A stretch of 51,355 nt of DNA from a virus. Both the position numbers and the translations under genes were made by a program. The notes beneath the pieces are model-generated. The model was not told the DNA's origin, did not search any database, and was given only the letters and a program-made list of their open reading frames with translations. Shown piece by piece: positions 1-8,239 of this stretch (position 1 is its first letter; each line of letters begins with the position of its first letter). The stretch is from positions 1 through 51,355 of IMG/VR virus record IMGVR_UViG_3300043540_000524; one strand, given 5' to 3'.

Positions 1-225
1 AGGCATTATAACCAAGAGCCATGGAATTGGTCAGGTTATTAACAGAGGCATCTGCGGACGTACCTAGGAATGTCATCTGGTTATACAAAACCTGAGCGCT
101 TCCTGCGGCCCAACCCATGATGGTATTTTGAGAGCCCGTGGTGGAAAGGACCCCCGTGTAAGATCCCAGCGATGCGTTATATGCTCCCGAGGTTAGGGCA
201 GCTAGTGATTTTCTTCCTAGAGCGA
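1..225. repeat. Terminal overlap, left copy (same as 51131-51355)
   Basis: Bases 1-225 match 51131-51355 except at one position (98 is g, 51228 is a). The tail-fibre frame is kept across the join: 1777 nt here plus 413 nt at the right end make 730 codons. This shows a circular map rather than two gene copies. A true terminal repeat of the virion would split this gene, so an assembly overlap is the simpler reading. Confidence 0.9.
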
Positions 226-1777
226 CGTTGTCGTGCCCTGTGGTAGCGGCAACTAAAGCCTGAGATCCTATTGCGGTATCAACGATAACTTCCCCAAAGG
301 AATTCGTTGTGCTAGGGACGGCAAGGTTTGCTGCTCTGTACCCAAAAGCCGTGTTGTTGGATTGGGTAGTGAGACTTCCTAAAGCACTTCGTCCCACCGC
401 TATGTTTTGAATACCCGTAGTTAGACCAAAAAGAGCAGATACAGCCATGGCCGTATTATCAGTGCCGTTAGTAGCGGTAAACAAGGCCCCCTCTCCGACA
501 GCAGTATTATTAGATCCGGTATTAATAGCTTGTCCGGCTAGTGTTCCTACGAGGGTATTGTTTATTCCGGAACTAACAGCGTACCCTGCCCTATTTCCAA
601 CGCCCACGTTGTTATTAGCGTTGTTGGTGAACAATGCCTGGTTTCCGAGGGCGGTGCTATTTAGTCCAGTGGTGTTGGTTCTTAAACTTTCCGCCCCGAA
701 GGAGGTGTTCCCAGATCCGGTAGTGGTGTGTTGCTGGGAGTTCCAGCCCACAGCGGTGTTATCGAAAGGGGTTGTCATTGACGAGAGGGCGTTTGTACCT
801 ATTCCTACTGCGCTGCCTCCCGTGTTCGTAAAATTACCTGCGTTATTGCCTAAATAAATAGCGTTGATACCAAAGGAATGCAGTATTGCCACCCCATCTT
901 GTACTAATTGTCCAACAGTACTAGTGGTAGTTGGGATGTTAATAACGCCTGTAGTGGAGATAGTCCCTTGGACGTCTAAGGAAACCGCAGGGGAGCTAGT
1001 GCCTACGCCTAATCTAAAGTTAGTGTCGTCCCAAAATAATTTGGCATTGTCTTGTGTTAGTCCCGTACCATTACCGAAAGGTATTGAGCCTGCGGTGAAA
1101 GCCTCTGACCCTGTAGTGATAGAGTGCTCTACTCCAGCAGAGTCTTGGTATACTAATAAATCGCCCGCTTTAAAATACAGGTAGTCGTTACCCGAGGGAG
1201 GGGGAGGGGTGGGTTTTGCTATTTGTGCAAACTGTATTGCCGCATTGGAAAGGGCTAATATTCCGGAGTTGGGTTGTAGGGTGAACTGTCCGTCCCCTAC
1301 GATTAGCAGGTCGTCGTTGGATTCTATTTTAAAACCCGTGCCACCTAAATAAAATAAGTTTAAATTGTTTCCGCTTCCGTCATTCAGGGAAAGTTCTGAG
1401 GCGTTTACAAGAGAGTGCTGGTTTAAATCGACGTCTTTATCAGCCCCACTAAAAGGAACAAAGGTGTCGCTATTTACTAGAATGGTAGCAGCGGCTACAT
1501 CAGCGGCAGTTTGTCCGCCTACTAGATTTACAGTGGTGGGAACAGATCCAGGACCTGTTGCAGTTACATCTCCAATGAGGGCATCAATAGCAATTGCGGC
1601 CCCGGGAGTAGCAATTGGAACCCATGAATGTGACGTTGTATTGTATGCGTATAGGGTATCGGTATCAAGTGCTATAGCTAGATCGCCACTATTTCCTACG
1701 AGAGGAAAATTGGCAGCCGTAGGGTATTTAGTGATAGAGTTTTCATTAGGATAGGACGAGTAAATTGGTGCAGACAT
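1..1777 (-). CDS. Tail fibre with YadA-head-like repeats (5' part, runs off the left edge)
   Basis: This is the N-terminal 592 codons of a tail-fibre protein. It starts at the ATG at 1777, just downstream of the 1782-2156 gene, and is open to base 1. Because 1-225 repeats 51131-51355, the gene continues at 51130 and stops at 50718, giving about 729 residues in one frame. The N-terminal third has the fibre motif [14 protein letters not shown], shared with the fibres at 48.5-50.7 kb. The rest is a run of degenerate repeats of about 14-20 residues of the type NNTAVGxxAL. Such repeats resemble the left-handed beta-roll heads of trimeric autotransporter adhesins. It probably forms a trimeric receptor-binding fibre. 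Receptor unknown. Confidence 0.85.
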   Translation of the reverse strand, partial: MSAPIYSSYPNENSITKYPTAANFPLVGNSGDLAIALDTDTLYAYNTTSHSWVPIATPGAAIAIDALIGDVTATGPGSVPTTVNLVGGQTAADVAAATILVNSDTFVPFSGADKDVDLNQHSLVNASELSLNDGSGNNLNLFYLGGTGFKIESNDDLLIVGDGQFTLQPNSGILALSNAAIQFAQIAKPTPPPPSGNDYLYFKAGDLLVYQDSAGVEHSITTGSEAFTAGSIPFGNGTGLTQDNAKLFWDDTNFRLGVGTSSPAVSLDVQGTISTTGVINIPTTTSTVGQLVQDGVAILHSFGINAIYLGNNAGNFTNTGGSAVGIGTNALSSMTTPFDNTAVGWNSQQHTTTGSGNTSFGAESLRTNTTGLNSTALGNQALFTNNANNNVGVGNRAGYAVSSGINNTLVGTLAGQAINTGSNNTAVGEGALFTATNGTDNTAMAVSALFGLTTGIQNIAVGRSALGSLTTQSNNTAFGYRAANLAVPSTTNSFGEVIVDTAIGSQALVAATTGHDNVALGRKSLAALTSGAYNASLGSYTGVLSTTGSQNTIMGWAAGSAQVLYNQMTFLGTSADASVNNLTNSMALGYNA

Positions 1778-1781
1778 GGTA

Positions 1782-2156
1782 TTAGATCACCTTTCCAGCA
1801 ACAGATACATTTAAAGTTCCTGAACCTGAGGTGAATACGTAGTGGAGTCGGATGAAAGCCGCTCCTGTACCGCGCACATCAAGCATCCCCATTCCAGCGC
1901 TTCCAGTGGCAGCAACGACATTAGTTAACACTAGAGGAACCCAGCTGCCCGTATTGTGCACATAAGAACCATCGGCATTATATTGGGCATCGTTACAAAC
2001 TTCGACGTTGAAAGTGCCTACGGGAACTCCGGTCCAATTTAAGTTGTAAGAGAGGAAGCTAACACCAGTTAAAATGGTGGGGGGGGAAATGACATCTGCC
2101 GTCATTGGGGCGTTTACGACTAGAGGGTGGTTTTTAATTAAAGGTCTTGACGACAT
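1782..2156 (-). CDS. Small virion protein upstream of the tail fibre (hypothetical)
   Basis: The product has 124 residues, is rich in Val, Thr, Gly and Ser, and has no cysteine-rich or membrane segment apart from one Cys. It looks like a small all-beta domain. It lies between the last internal virion gene and the fibre gene. The start at 2156 follows an AAGGAG ribosome site about 8 nt upstream. A 41-bp element repeated elsewhere lies 50-90 bp upstream and may carry its promoter. Its place between ejection proteins and fibre suggests a tail or fibre-attachment component. No family is recognised. Confidence 0.7.
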   Translation of the reverse strand: MSSRPLIKNHPLVVNAPMTADVISPPTILTGVSFLSYNLNWTGVPVGTFNVEVCNDAQYNADGSYVHNTGSWVPLVLTNVVAATGSAGMGMLDVRGTGAAFIRLHYVFTSGSGTLNVSVAGKVI

Positions 2157-2207
2157 GTGGGGTGCTCCTTGTGGGTTAGCCGGGATCTCCGGGTAGCCTT
2201 AGTTATC

Positions 2208-2248
2208 TATAAAAGGGTGTTTTTGCAAGTTAGTTAATAATTATAATA
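2208..2248 (-). promoter_or_regulatory. 41-bp repeated element, copy 1 (candidate promoter)
   Basis: This 41-bp sequence is identical to 28313-28353. In both places it lies directly upstream of a minus-strand gene. Read on the minus strand it is AT-rich, with TTGCAAAAA followed 8 nt later by TTTTATA. The spacing does not fit a standard sigma-70 promoter well. Perfect conservation between two otherwise unrelated intergenic sites suggests a phage-specific late promoter or another protein-binding site. Confidence 0.5.
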
Positions 2249-2250
2249 AC

Positions 2251-5094
2251 TTATCTAAGTCCTGAGGTGAGTTTTTGTCCTCTGGTTAGATAAGACTCTG
2301 AAATTGAAAGTTTTGTTAAAGAACCCTTATGTCCACCCTTCCCAATACTTTGTGGGGAAGGAGGGGGTTGTGGTATTGAATAAACTGATTGAATTTGCTG
2401 AATATTAAGTCCTTTGTTTGTCAAAGGAATTCCTAAGAACTTGCTAATAGTTACCTTGTTCTCGTAGGGCATGGATTGTAGTTTATCAGCCTTATTTGTT
2501 ATGTGTGTGGCAAGAGATTGCTGCATTTCTTTTAAGAGATCCGGATGAACTGCTTGAATTGCCTGCAACTTACTTTGATTGAGGATTCCTACTCTTAGAT
2601 CTTTAAGTATGGAGACAGGGCTTACAATGCCTTGGTAGGAATTTACAACGCGTGCTATTTCTTGAGGGTTTGGTTTGTATTCGGTGTCTAGGAGGCCTTT
2701 GGACTTACTGGGGATAACTGACGTCATGTACTGGTTTGCGTTGGCGATGGTTTGTTGCATGGCTTGTGTCACTTGAGGCATATGGGGATGCAACGCGGCG
2801 GTACTTCTATCCAGGTGCCCATAGAGCCCATCTGGACCGTCCTGCACCTTTTGTACATTGCCCACTATTTTATCATACTGATCTTGCATGTCATTTGAGG
2901 CAACTACTGAAGAAGCGACGGCATCAGAAAAGGGAACTGCGGAAGATACGAGGGCTTTTGTTCCGGCAGAAATAGCCCTGGCCGATTTGAGAGCCAGTGT
3001 TTCAACCTGCATGAGGGCACTGACTGTTCTAGTTTCAGTACCGCCAATGGCTTTCTGTACTGCCTTAAGCCCTGCCCAATCAGTGGCGTTTTGCAAAGCC
3101 CCTTTTACAGGATGTCTTATTAGATTAATTCCAGAAAGAACTGAAGAAGCAGGTTCTACTCGGTACCCGCCCTTACCAAAAGCATCTAGGTATGTTTTTG
3201 CTGCATTTAGCGTTTTAATATCTCCATCTGAAAACATTAAGTTTTTTACTTCTGGAGAGAACTTATTAATCTCTTTTAGTACTTTAGAGGGATCTATTCT
3301 TCCATCAAAAATAGCTTTCTCAACAATCTTTGATTTCTGATTGTCGAGCATTGAATTGAGAGCATCAGGGAATTGTTCTTGCATGAAGTTTAAAAACTCT
3401 GGGTCTTTCTTAGTGAAAAGACGGTTTGCAAGTTTGGTAGGAGTTAGATCGTTAATAAAATTTAGGAAGTCTTGGGGTCCATAGATGCGTTTCTTACCGG
3501 CAGCTTCCCCTACTTCACCAAACTTGTTCATGAGCTCTGAGTACTTTTGATTTACTAGAACACGTTGTGCTGGGAAGTTTTTTAAGTCTTGCAATAATTC
3601 TGGGGGGAAGTCAGGATCTGAGGAAAGGGCATCATGTAAACCATCAATTGTGGACTCTTCTAATTTAGCAACTGCATCGTTGATAACGTTAGCTGCATGT
3701 CGTAGATTAGGTTGTCCTAGAACTGCCTGATTAACACCAGTTCTAATAGCTCTAACTTGTGATAGGGTAGTTGCGTCTGCCAAACTCGAAGCGGCATTTT
3801 TTACAATCTGTGATGCAGGAGAGTTCTGAAGAGCGTGTATTTCTTCGTTACTAAGAAGGTCATTGACAGTGCTTTTAACATTTTCTGGATTAAGAGAAAT
3901 TGCTTTTCCGCTCGTCTCTAGTTCATTGAATAAGGGCTTTAGGGGTTCGTACTCGGATTGGAATTTGTCGGTCAAATCTTTTTGTAGCTTTTGTCCAAGT
4001 TCGTGGTCCGTTAAAGGGGCTTCTTTAGGAGTTACAATTTCCCCTACTTTATTCTCAACTGAGTCTAAGGATTGGTCAACGGCCCTAGCTCTAGACATAC
4101 CAATAGTCGTGGGTGAAGCTCTAAGATCTCTACCAAAGCTTTGGATACCAGGATCGGCAGCTAGTTGTTCTTCAAACGCAGGAACTCCTAATTGGGCCGC
4201 CGCGTCTTTAATCTCCGGAGCGTTGTCCTTCAGAGACGCCATCTTTTCTATATATGAGGATTTTTGTGAAGGAGGTAGAGCAGATTGTGCTATGACATCT
4301 ACCATAGAGGAAGGTTCTTTTCCAACTATTCCGTCCATGGTATTTTTGAGATCTCCGACGAGAGATCCCACTTCATTTTTGTATGGGTTTGGGAGGATTG
4401 AACCAAGGGCTGCACCAAAGAGAGCCGACTGTCCTATTTGTGAAAGAGCGTGCTGGGCAACGAGGTGTGGGTCCCCAAGGGCTGCTTCACTAACTTGATT
4501 TGCCCCGCCATAGAGAGCGCCCTCCAGAGCACTACCTGCTACTTTAGGGGCAACACCAGAGAGGATGCGGCTCGCAAGCCCTGCTTCCGGAGACGCAGCA
4601 ACAGCACCACGAACGGCACTGGAGGCTAGATTACCGGCTTTTGAAATAGCAGAAGGGGCTCCAACCCCAGAAAGAATACCTGCACCAATAGAACCCAACT
4701 CTCCGACACCACTGGCAATAGGGTTATACTCTTTTAATTTTGCAAGAGTTTCTTTATCAACTCCGAGATGTGGGAGGATAAGATCTGAGGTTCCAAAAGT
4801 TAATCCCCTAAGGGCTCCAGCACTTGTAGCGGCAGCAACATTTTGTGCCCCTTCCCCATATTGAATCTTCTCATTATGTGTGGTGATGTCTTTTGAAGTT
4901 GGGAAAGAAAACCCTTTTCCAATAACATTTGGAATTTGATCAGAAGGAACACTTACTAAATCCCCATCCTCATTTTTTAAAGGAAGGGAAGCATCTTTTG
5001 GTAGAGTGTGAGTTCCTGCTTGAAAGGTAGAGGGTAATTGATCGTAATCAATATTCTCTTGCTTCCCTGTCTGATTATTTATTAAATTAGGCAT
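2251..5094 (-). CDS. Large internal virion (ejection-type) protein
   Basis: This 947-residue protein is the third of three adjacent genes downstream of the tail nozzle, where podoviruses encode proteins ejected into the host. It is mostly helical. Residues of about 90-240 are rich in Gly and Ala (segments such as GVGELGSIGAGILSG) and could insert in or cross a membrane. Long charged helical stretches follow. No lytic transglycosylase motif is visible. It starts 3 nt after the upstream gene, so the three are translated as one unit. The virion role is inferred from position and composition. Confidence 0.7.
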   Translation of the reverse strand: MPNLINNQTGKQENIDYDQLPSTFQAGTHTLPKDASLPLKNEDGDLVSVPSDQIPNVIGKGFSFPTSKDITTHNEKIQYGEGAQNVAAATSAGALRGLTFGTSDLILPHLGVDKETLAKLKEYNPIASGVGELGSIGAGILSGVGAPSAISKAGNLASSAVRGAVAASPEAGLASRILSGVAPKVAGSALEGALYGGANQVSEAALGDPHLVAQHALSQIGQSALFGAALGSILPNPYKNEVGSLVGDLKNTMDGIVGKEPSSMVDVIAQSALPPSQKSSYIEKMASLKDNAPEIKDAAAQLGVPAFEEQLAADPGIQSFGRDLRASPTTIGMSRARAVDQSLDSVENKVGEIVTPKEAPLTDHELGQKLQKDLTDKFQSEYEPLKPLFNELETSGKAISLNPENVKSTVNDLLSNEEIHALQNSPASQIVKNAASSLADATTLSQVRAIRTGVNQAVLGQPNLRHAANVINDAVAKLEESTIDGLHDALSSDPDFPPELLQDLKNFPAQRVLVNQKYSELMNKFGEVGEAAGKKRIYGPQDFLNFINDLTPTKLANRLFTKKDPEFLNFMQEQFPDALNSMLDNQKSKIVEKAIFDGRIDPSKVLKEINKFSPEVKNLMFSDGDIKTLNAAKTYLDAFGKGGYRVEPASSVLSGINLIRHPVKGALQNATDWAGLKAVQKAIGGTETRTVSALMQVETLALKSARAISAGTKALVSSAVPFSDAVASSVVASNDMQDQYDKIVGNVQKVQDGPDGLYGHLDRSTAALHPHMPQVTQAMQQTIANANQYMTSVIPSKSKGLLDTEYKPNPQEIARVVNSYQGIVSPVSILKDLRVGILNQSKLQAIQAVHPDLLKEMQQSLATHITNKADKLQSMPYENKVTISKFLGIPLTNKGLNIQQIQSVYSIPQPPPSPQSIGKGGHKGSLTKLSISESYLTRGQKLTSGLR

Positions 5095-5097
5095 ATT

Positions 5098-6789
5098 TTA
5101 TTTTATGGGTGTAGTTATTTGTGGGAAATTGTATTTGGGAGCTGGACGATTATTTACCCATTGGTCTATTAAAGGGGTAGGCACTGATTGTGTTTGTATA
5201 TAATTTATAAGACCTTGCGTTTTCTTTTTAGCCGTCTCTGCATTATCTTTTAAACTTATTTCATAAGGTTGTATTTCAGCCTTAGCGCTATATTCTGTTA
5301 ATCTCTTGGATGGATTTAATTCCATAACTAAGGGATAAAGGCGAGCATTCAAGGCATCAATTTGTTCTTTAGATTGAATAGGGTTCAGCACTCTATTACT
5401 AACAGTTTGCAATTTATTAACTTGATCTTGAATATCTTGGGCCGCTTGAAGTGCATTCTGTTTTGTTTTGTAAGCAACATATTGCTTTTCTGCTTGTTCA
5501 GCAACAGGAGCTTGTCCCACTTGCCTTAATTGATTAATGCGCTGCTGAACGGCATCTTCTTGCCCGCCTTGTGCGCCCTTACCATTAATAAGATCCTGAC
5601 TAATACCATACATTGCTTGTTGCTGGGCAATACCTGCTTGTTGGGCTTTTAGCTGGCCATTCAAATTAATAGCATTCTGTTTAGAAATATCTGAATTCGC
5701 ATTAGCTGCCGCTTGTTGTATTTGTGACTGGGCCTGGGACAAGGACATCATTTTAGATAAGTTCATAGCCGTATCTAAATTACCTGTCTGTTTGTAAATG
5801 TTACTAAGGAGACTTTCTTTTCTACCAAGTTCTAGCTTTTGTCGTTGCAGGTCGTCATCAATTGCCTTATTAATTAATTGTAAGCCCATGTTTTGCGCGT
5901 CGTGATTGCCCCCGGCCATTTGCAAGCCCTGCCCAATAGCCCCGAGCCCAATAGTCAAAGCACCAGCAATTTTATTAGCCGTGGTTTGTTTAGACCAATA
6001 TGGCTCTATTTTATAGTTAGCAAGGTCTTGGGTGTATTGATCGGCAGCGTTAACTAGATGCGCATGCTGAGTTTGATATGAATCTTGTAGTTGTTTTTCG
6101 TTTTGAGCAAGATTTCCTAGAATCTGGGCCGTTTGTTTATTTTGAGTGGCTTGCGCTTGTCCTACAGCGGTATTAGCTCCGGCTCGTTCTGCAAAACTTT
6201 GGGCAAATAAATCTGAAGGATTCCCCATAGCTGTATTAGAGTTGAAGGGATTTTGAGACGCACTGGATTGATCTGCTTGTTCGGGAGCTTTGAAGGCTGC
6301 CCCTGGTTCTGCGCTTTCTTGCTCCGGAGCTCCTATACCAGGAAACATACCAGAACTCTGATCGGGCACAGAGGGCTGTGACAACTGGTCGGCGGGAACT
6401 TCTGTTTCTGGCAAACCGCCGTTGGGTTGTGATAAATTAACTCCATCGTCAGTACCAACAACTGCTCCTTTACCAACACCAACTTCAGGAACTACTTCCG
6501 CTTCTCCACCATCAGCAAATGCTTGTGACTTTGGTTTTTTGGGAAGTCCGAAGGAATTATTGAAACTATCTTGAACTTGCTTAGCTTTATTGGGATCAAT
6601 TGGTAATTGGGGGTCTTGTGGAGCTGTTGCTTCTCCCCCATCTGCCAGTTTAGGAATGGAGCGAATCTTTTTAAAGATCTCCTCACTCACGTGAGCTTTT
6701 GCAATATTGAGAGGTTTTCCCGTAGATTCATCATGGAGTTCAAAATGAGTTGGGTGTTCTTTAATTAATTTAAAAGATTTAATGTTCAT
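5098..6789 (-). CDS. Internal virion protein with ADGGE motifs
   Basis: The product has 563 residues. The first 50 form a small basic domain. A low-complexity region follows (about 50-185; Gln, Pro, Ala, Ser, Glu), with the motifs KLADGGEA and AFADGGEAE. Residues of about 200-470 are rich in Gln and Ala and look like a long coiled coil. A hydrophobic patch near 270-290 (GALTIGLGAIGQGLQMAGG) may be a membrane-active segment. Genes just before and after, and 47522-48445, share the AxGG motifs. It is probably an ejected or internal capsid protein; the exact role is unknown. Confidence 0.65.
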   Translation of the reverse strand: MNIKSFKLIKEHPTHFELHDESTGKPLNIAKAHVSEEIFKKIRSIPKLADGGEATAPQDPQLPIDPNKAKQVQDSFNNSFGLPKKPKSQAFADGGEAEVVPEVGVGKGAVVGTDDGVNLSQPNGGLPETEVPADQLSQPSVPDQSSGMFPGIGAPEQESAEPGAAFKAPEQADQSSASQNPFNSNTAMGNPSDLFAQSFAERAGANTAVGQAQATQNKQTAQILGNLAQNEKQLQDSYQTQHAHLVNAADQYTQDLANYKIEPYWSKQTTANKIAGALTIGLGAIGQGLQMAGGNHDAQNMGLQLINKAIDDDLQRQKLELGRKESLLSNIYKQTGNLDTAMNLSKMMSLSQAQSQIQQAAANANSDISKQNAINLNGQLKAQQAGIAQQQAMYGISQDLINGKGAQGGQEDAVQQRINQLRQVGQAPVAEQAEKQYVAYKTKQNALQAAQDIQDQVNKLQTVSNRVLNPIQSKEQIDALNARLYPLVMELNPSKRLTEYSAKAEIQPYEISLKDNAETAKKKTQGLINYIQTQSVPTPLIDQWVNNRPAPKYNFPQITTPIK

Positions 6790-6791
6790 GA

Positions 6792-7841
6792 TTATTTACT
6801 CATTTTTCTTTTTGCAGCAACCACTTTGCCAAAAGAACCCTTGGAGTTTAAAATAGCCTCTACGAATTTCTTGGCTTTATCTGGAGCATCAGAAGACATA
6901 GTAACACTTCTAGGAAGGACAATTTCTTTAGGAGATAGGACTGCAGGAATGGTGTCGTTCTTGTAAGAATCTCCTTTTACTTTAGCTTCTCCAGGGACGT
7001 GGCCTCCAGATTTCATATCTACTCGGCCGCCCTTGGCTAGAAGTGCTAGTAAGGGGAGGAGGCTGGCAAGTCCCCCGCCCGCCATGTGCGCTTCCCCGCC
7101 TTCTGCAAAAGCGGAAGCAAGACTCGATACTCCACTGTCGGACATATCGGCTATTCCTCCCTCCGCACTGCTATCACCGCCAACACCAATCATGCCTGCG
7201 CCGGCGTTTGAAAAGGGCGTGAGGGCATTAAAAATAGATCCTAGTACTTGGTTCCTTGAGGAGACGTTCGCTTTTTGGGCAGCTAGATTTTGGGAGTTTT
7301 GTCCACTAAGAGCATTTTGCAATAATCCTTGTTGTTGTAGATTTTGACCACCAACTAAGTTCTGCTGATTTTGTGTTTGCCTAATCTGGGAGTTATATAA
7401 ATTCCCAAGAGCATTCTGTGCTGCTAATTGCTGCTGAGCTCCTAAAGTACCTGCTTGTCCTGCTGCTTGTTGTTGAATTTGAGCTCCTTGCTGTGCCGCA
7501 AGTCTGCCAGCAAGTCCCGGATTAATACCCTTACTACCAGCAATTTGTGCTGCAGTATTTGCAACGTTTTGCCCAGTTGCCTGGTTGAGTTGGTTTAGTG
7601 CCGGGTTTGGTCCTCCGCCGGCCGCTTGTTGTTGCAAGTTACCAGAAAGAGTGTTTAACCCCTGTGTGGCCCCCTGTGCATTTTGAGTCAGGGCATCTAG
7701 AAAAGATTGCTGTTGCCCTGTAATACCTTGCTGGGTATTGTAGGCATTCTGTGCCTCTGAACCAAGTTGTGCTTGCCCTTGGTATGGGATGGTGCCTTGG
7801 ATTGTATTATTGCCTATGATGGCATCTGCTAAAAATCCCAT
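6792..7841 (-). CDS. Internal virion protein, Gln/Ala-rich with GG motifs
   Basis: The product has 349 residues. Residues 20-200 are very rich in Gln, Asn, Ala and Gly and look like a flexible helical rod. The C-terminal third holds several AEGG, MAGGG and AKGGRV motifs, then a compact segment with the signature GHVPGEAKVKGDSYKND followed by an LSPKEIVLPRSV stretch. That segment recurs in virion proteins of many short-tailed phages. It lies between the GNAT-like gene and the ADGGE protein and has gaps of only 1-2 nt. A structural role is inferred. Confidence 0.65.
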   Translation of the reverse strand: MGFLADAIIGNNTIQGTIPYQGQAQLGSEAQNAYNTQQGITGQQQSFLDALTQNAQGATQGLNTLSGNLQQQAAGGGPNPALNQLNQATGQNVANTAAQIAGSKGINPGLAGRLAAQQGAQIQQQAAGQAGTLGAQQQLAAQNALGNLYNSQIRQTQNQQNLVGGQNLQQQGLLQNALSGQNSQNLAAQKANVSSRNQVLGSIFNALTPFSNAGAGMIGVGGDSSAEGGIADMSDSGVSSLASAFAEGGEAHMAGGGLASLLPLLALLAKGGRVDMKSGGHVPGEAKVKGDSYKNDTIPAVLSPKEIVLPRSVTMSSDAPDKAKKFVEAILNSKGSFGKVVAAKRKMSK

Positions 7842-7842
7842 A

Positions 7843-8229
7843 TTAAGATCTCCTATTAATTTCTTTCATGAATGTTGAGTAAGAGAGAAGGGTGAAATCT
7901 TCCCCATTTAAAAATTGCTTAACACTGTTATGTTGCGTAAGTGCCAGTAATTTTGTATACTGGGCGTTCTTTGCAAATTCTATAATCTTTGCGTATAGCA
8001 TGTCTATTGCTACATCCCTCTCTAACGGTGAGGCATCCTTATTCGAAATGAGTCCTTCAATGATCGCAAATGAAGAATCTGTTTGATAAAGAAAAACAGC
8101 AGCAACATCTTCAACGATAAAACCAATTTCTGGGTAGTCGTAAGGTTCTGGGGATCTAATTCCTCGATCTTCATACCACTTCTCCACTTCAAAGATATCG
8201 TCTGGTCTGATTTTTCTAGCGTCTCGCAT
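7843..8229 (-). CDS. GNAT acetyltransferase-like protein
   Basis: I place the start at the ATG at 8229, which follows AAAAGGA with 5 nt spacing; this gives 128 residues. A longer reading from 8295 would overlap the nozzle gene. The sequence begins with the pattern IRPDDIFEVEKWYEDRG and continues through a beta-rich core (GFIVEDVAAVFLYQTDSS), as in small phage proteins of the GNAT fold. The acetyl-CoA loop (Q/RxxGxG) is not obvious, so enzymatic activity is uncertain. Proteins like this often lie among tail and internal virion genes. Confidence 0.6.
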   Translation of the reverse strand: MRDARKIRPDDIFEVEKWYEDRGIRSPEPYDYPEIGFIVEDVAAVFLYQTDSSFAIIEGLISNKDASPLERDVAIDMLYAKIIEFAKNAQYTKLLALTQHNSVKQFLNGEDFTLLSYSTFMKEINRRS

Positions 8230-8239
8230 CTTAATCCTT

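Noticed and set aside
1-225. True terminal repeat of a linear virion genome
   Set aside because: The repeat lies in the middle of a fibre gene that reads through in frame, and it contains a mismatch. Circular closure of an assembly explains it better; physical ends cannot be read from sequence alone.
447-1754. Plus-strand open frames opposite the tail-fibre gene
   Set aside because: They are antisense shadows of a clear 729-residue fibre protein; they lack ribosome sites and have composition typical of reverse frames.
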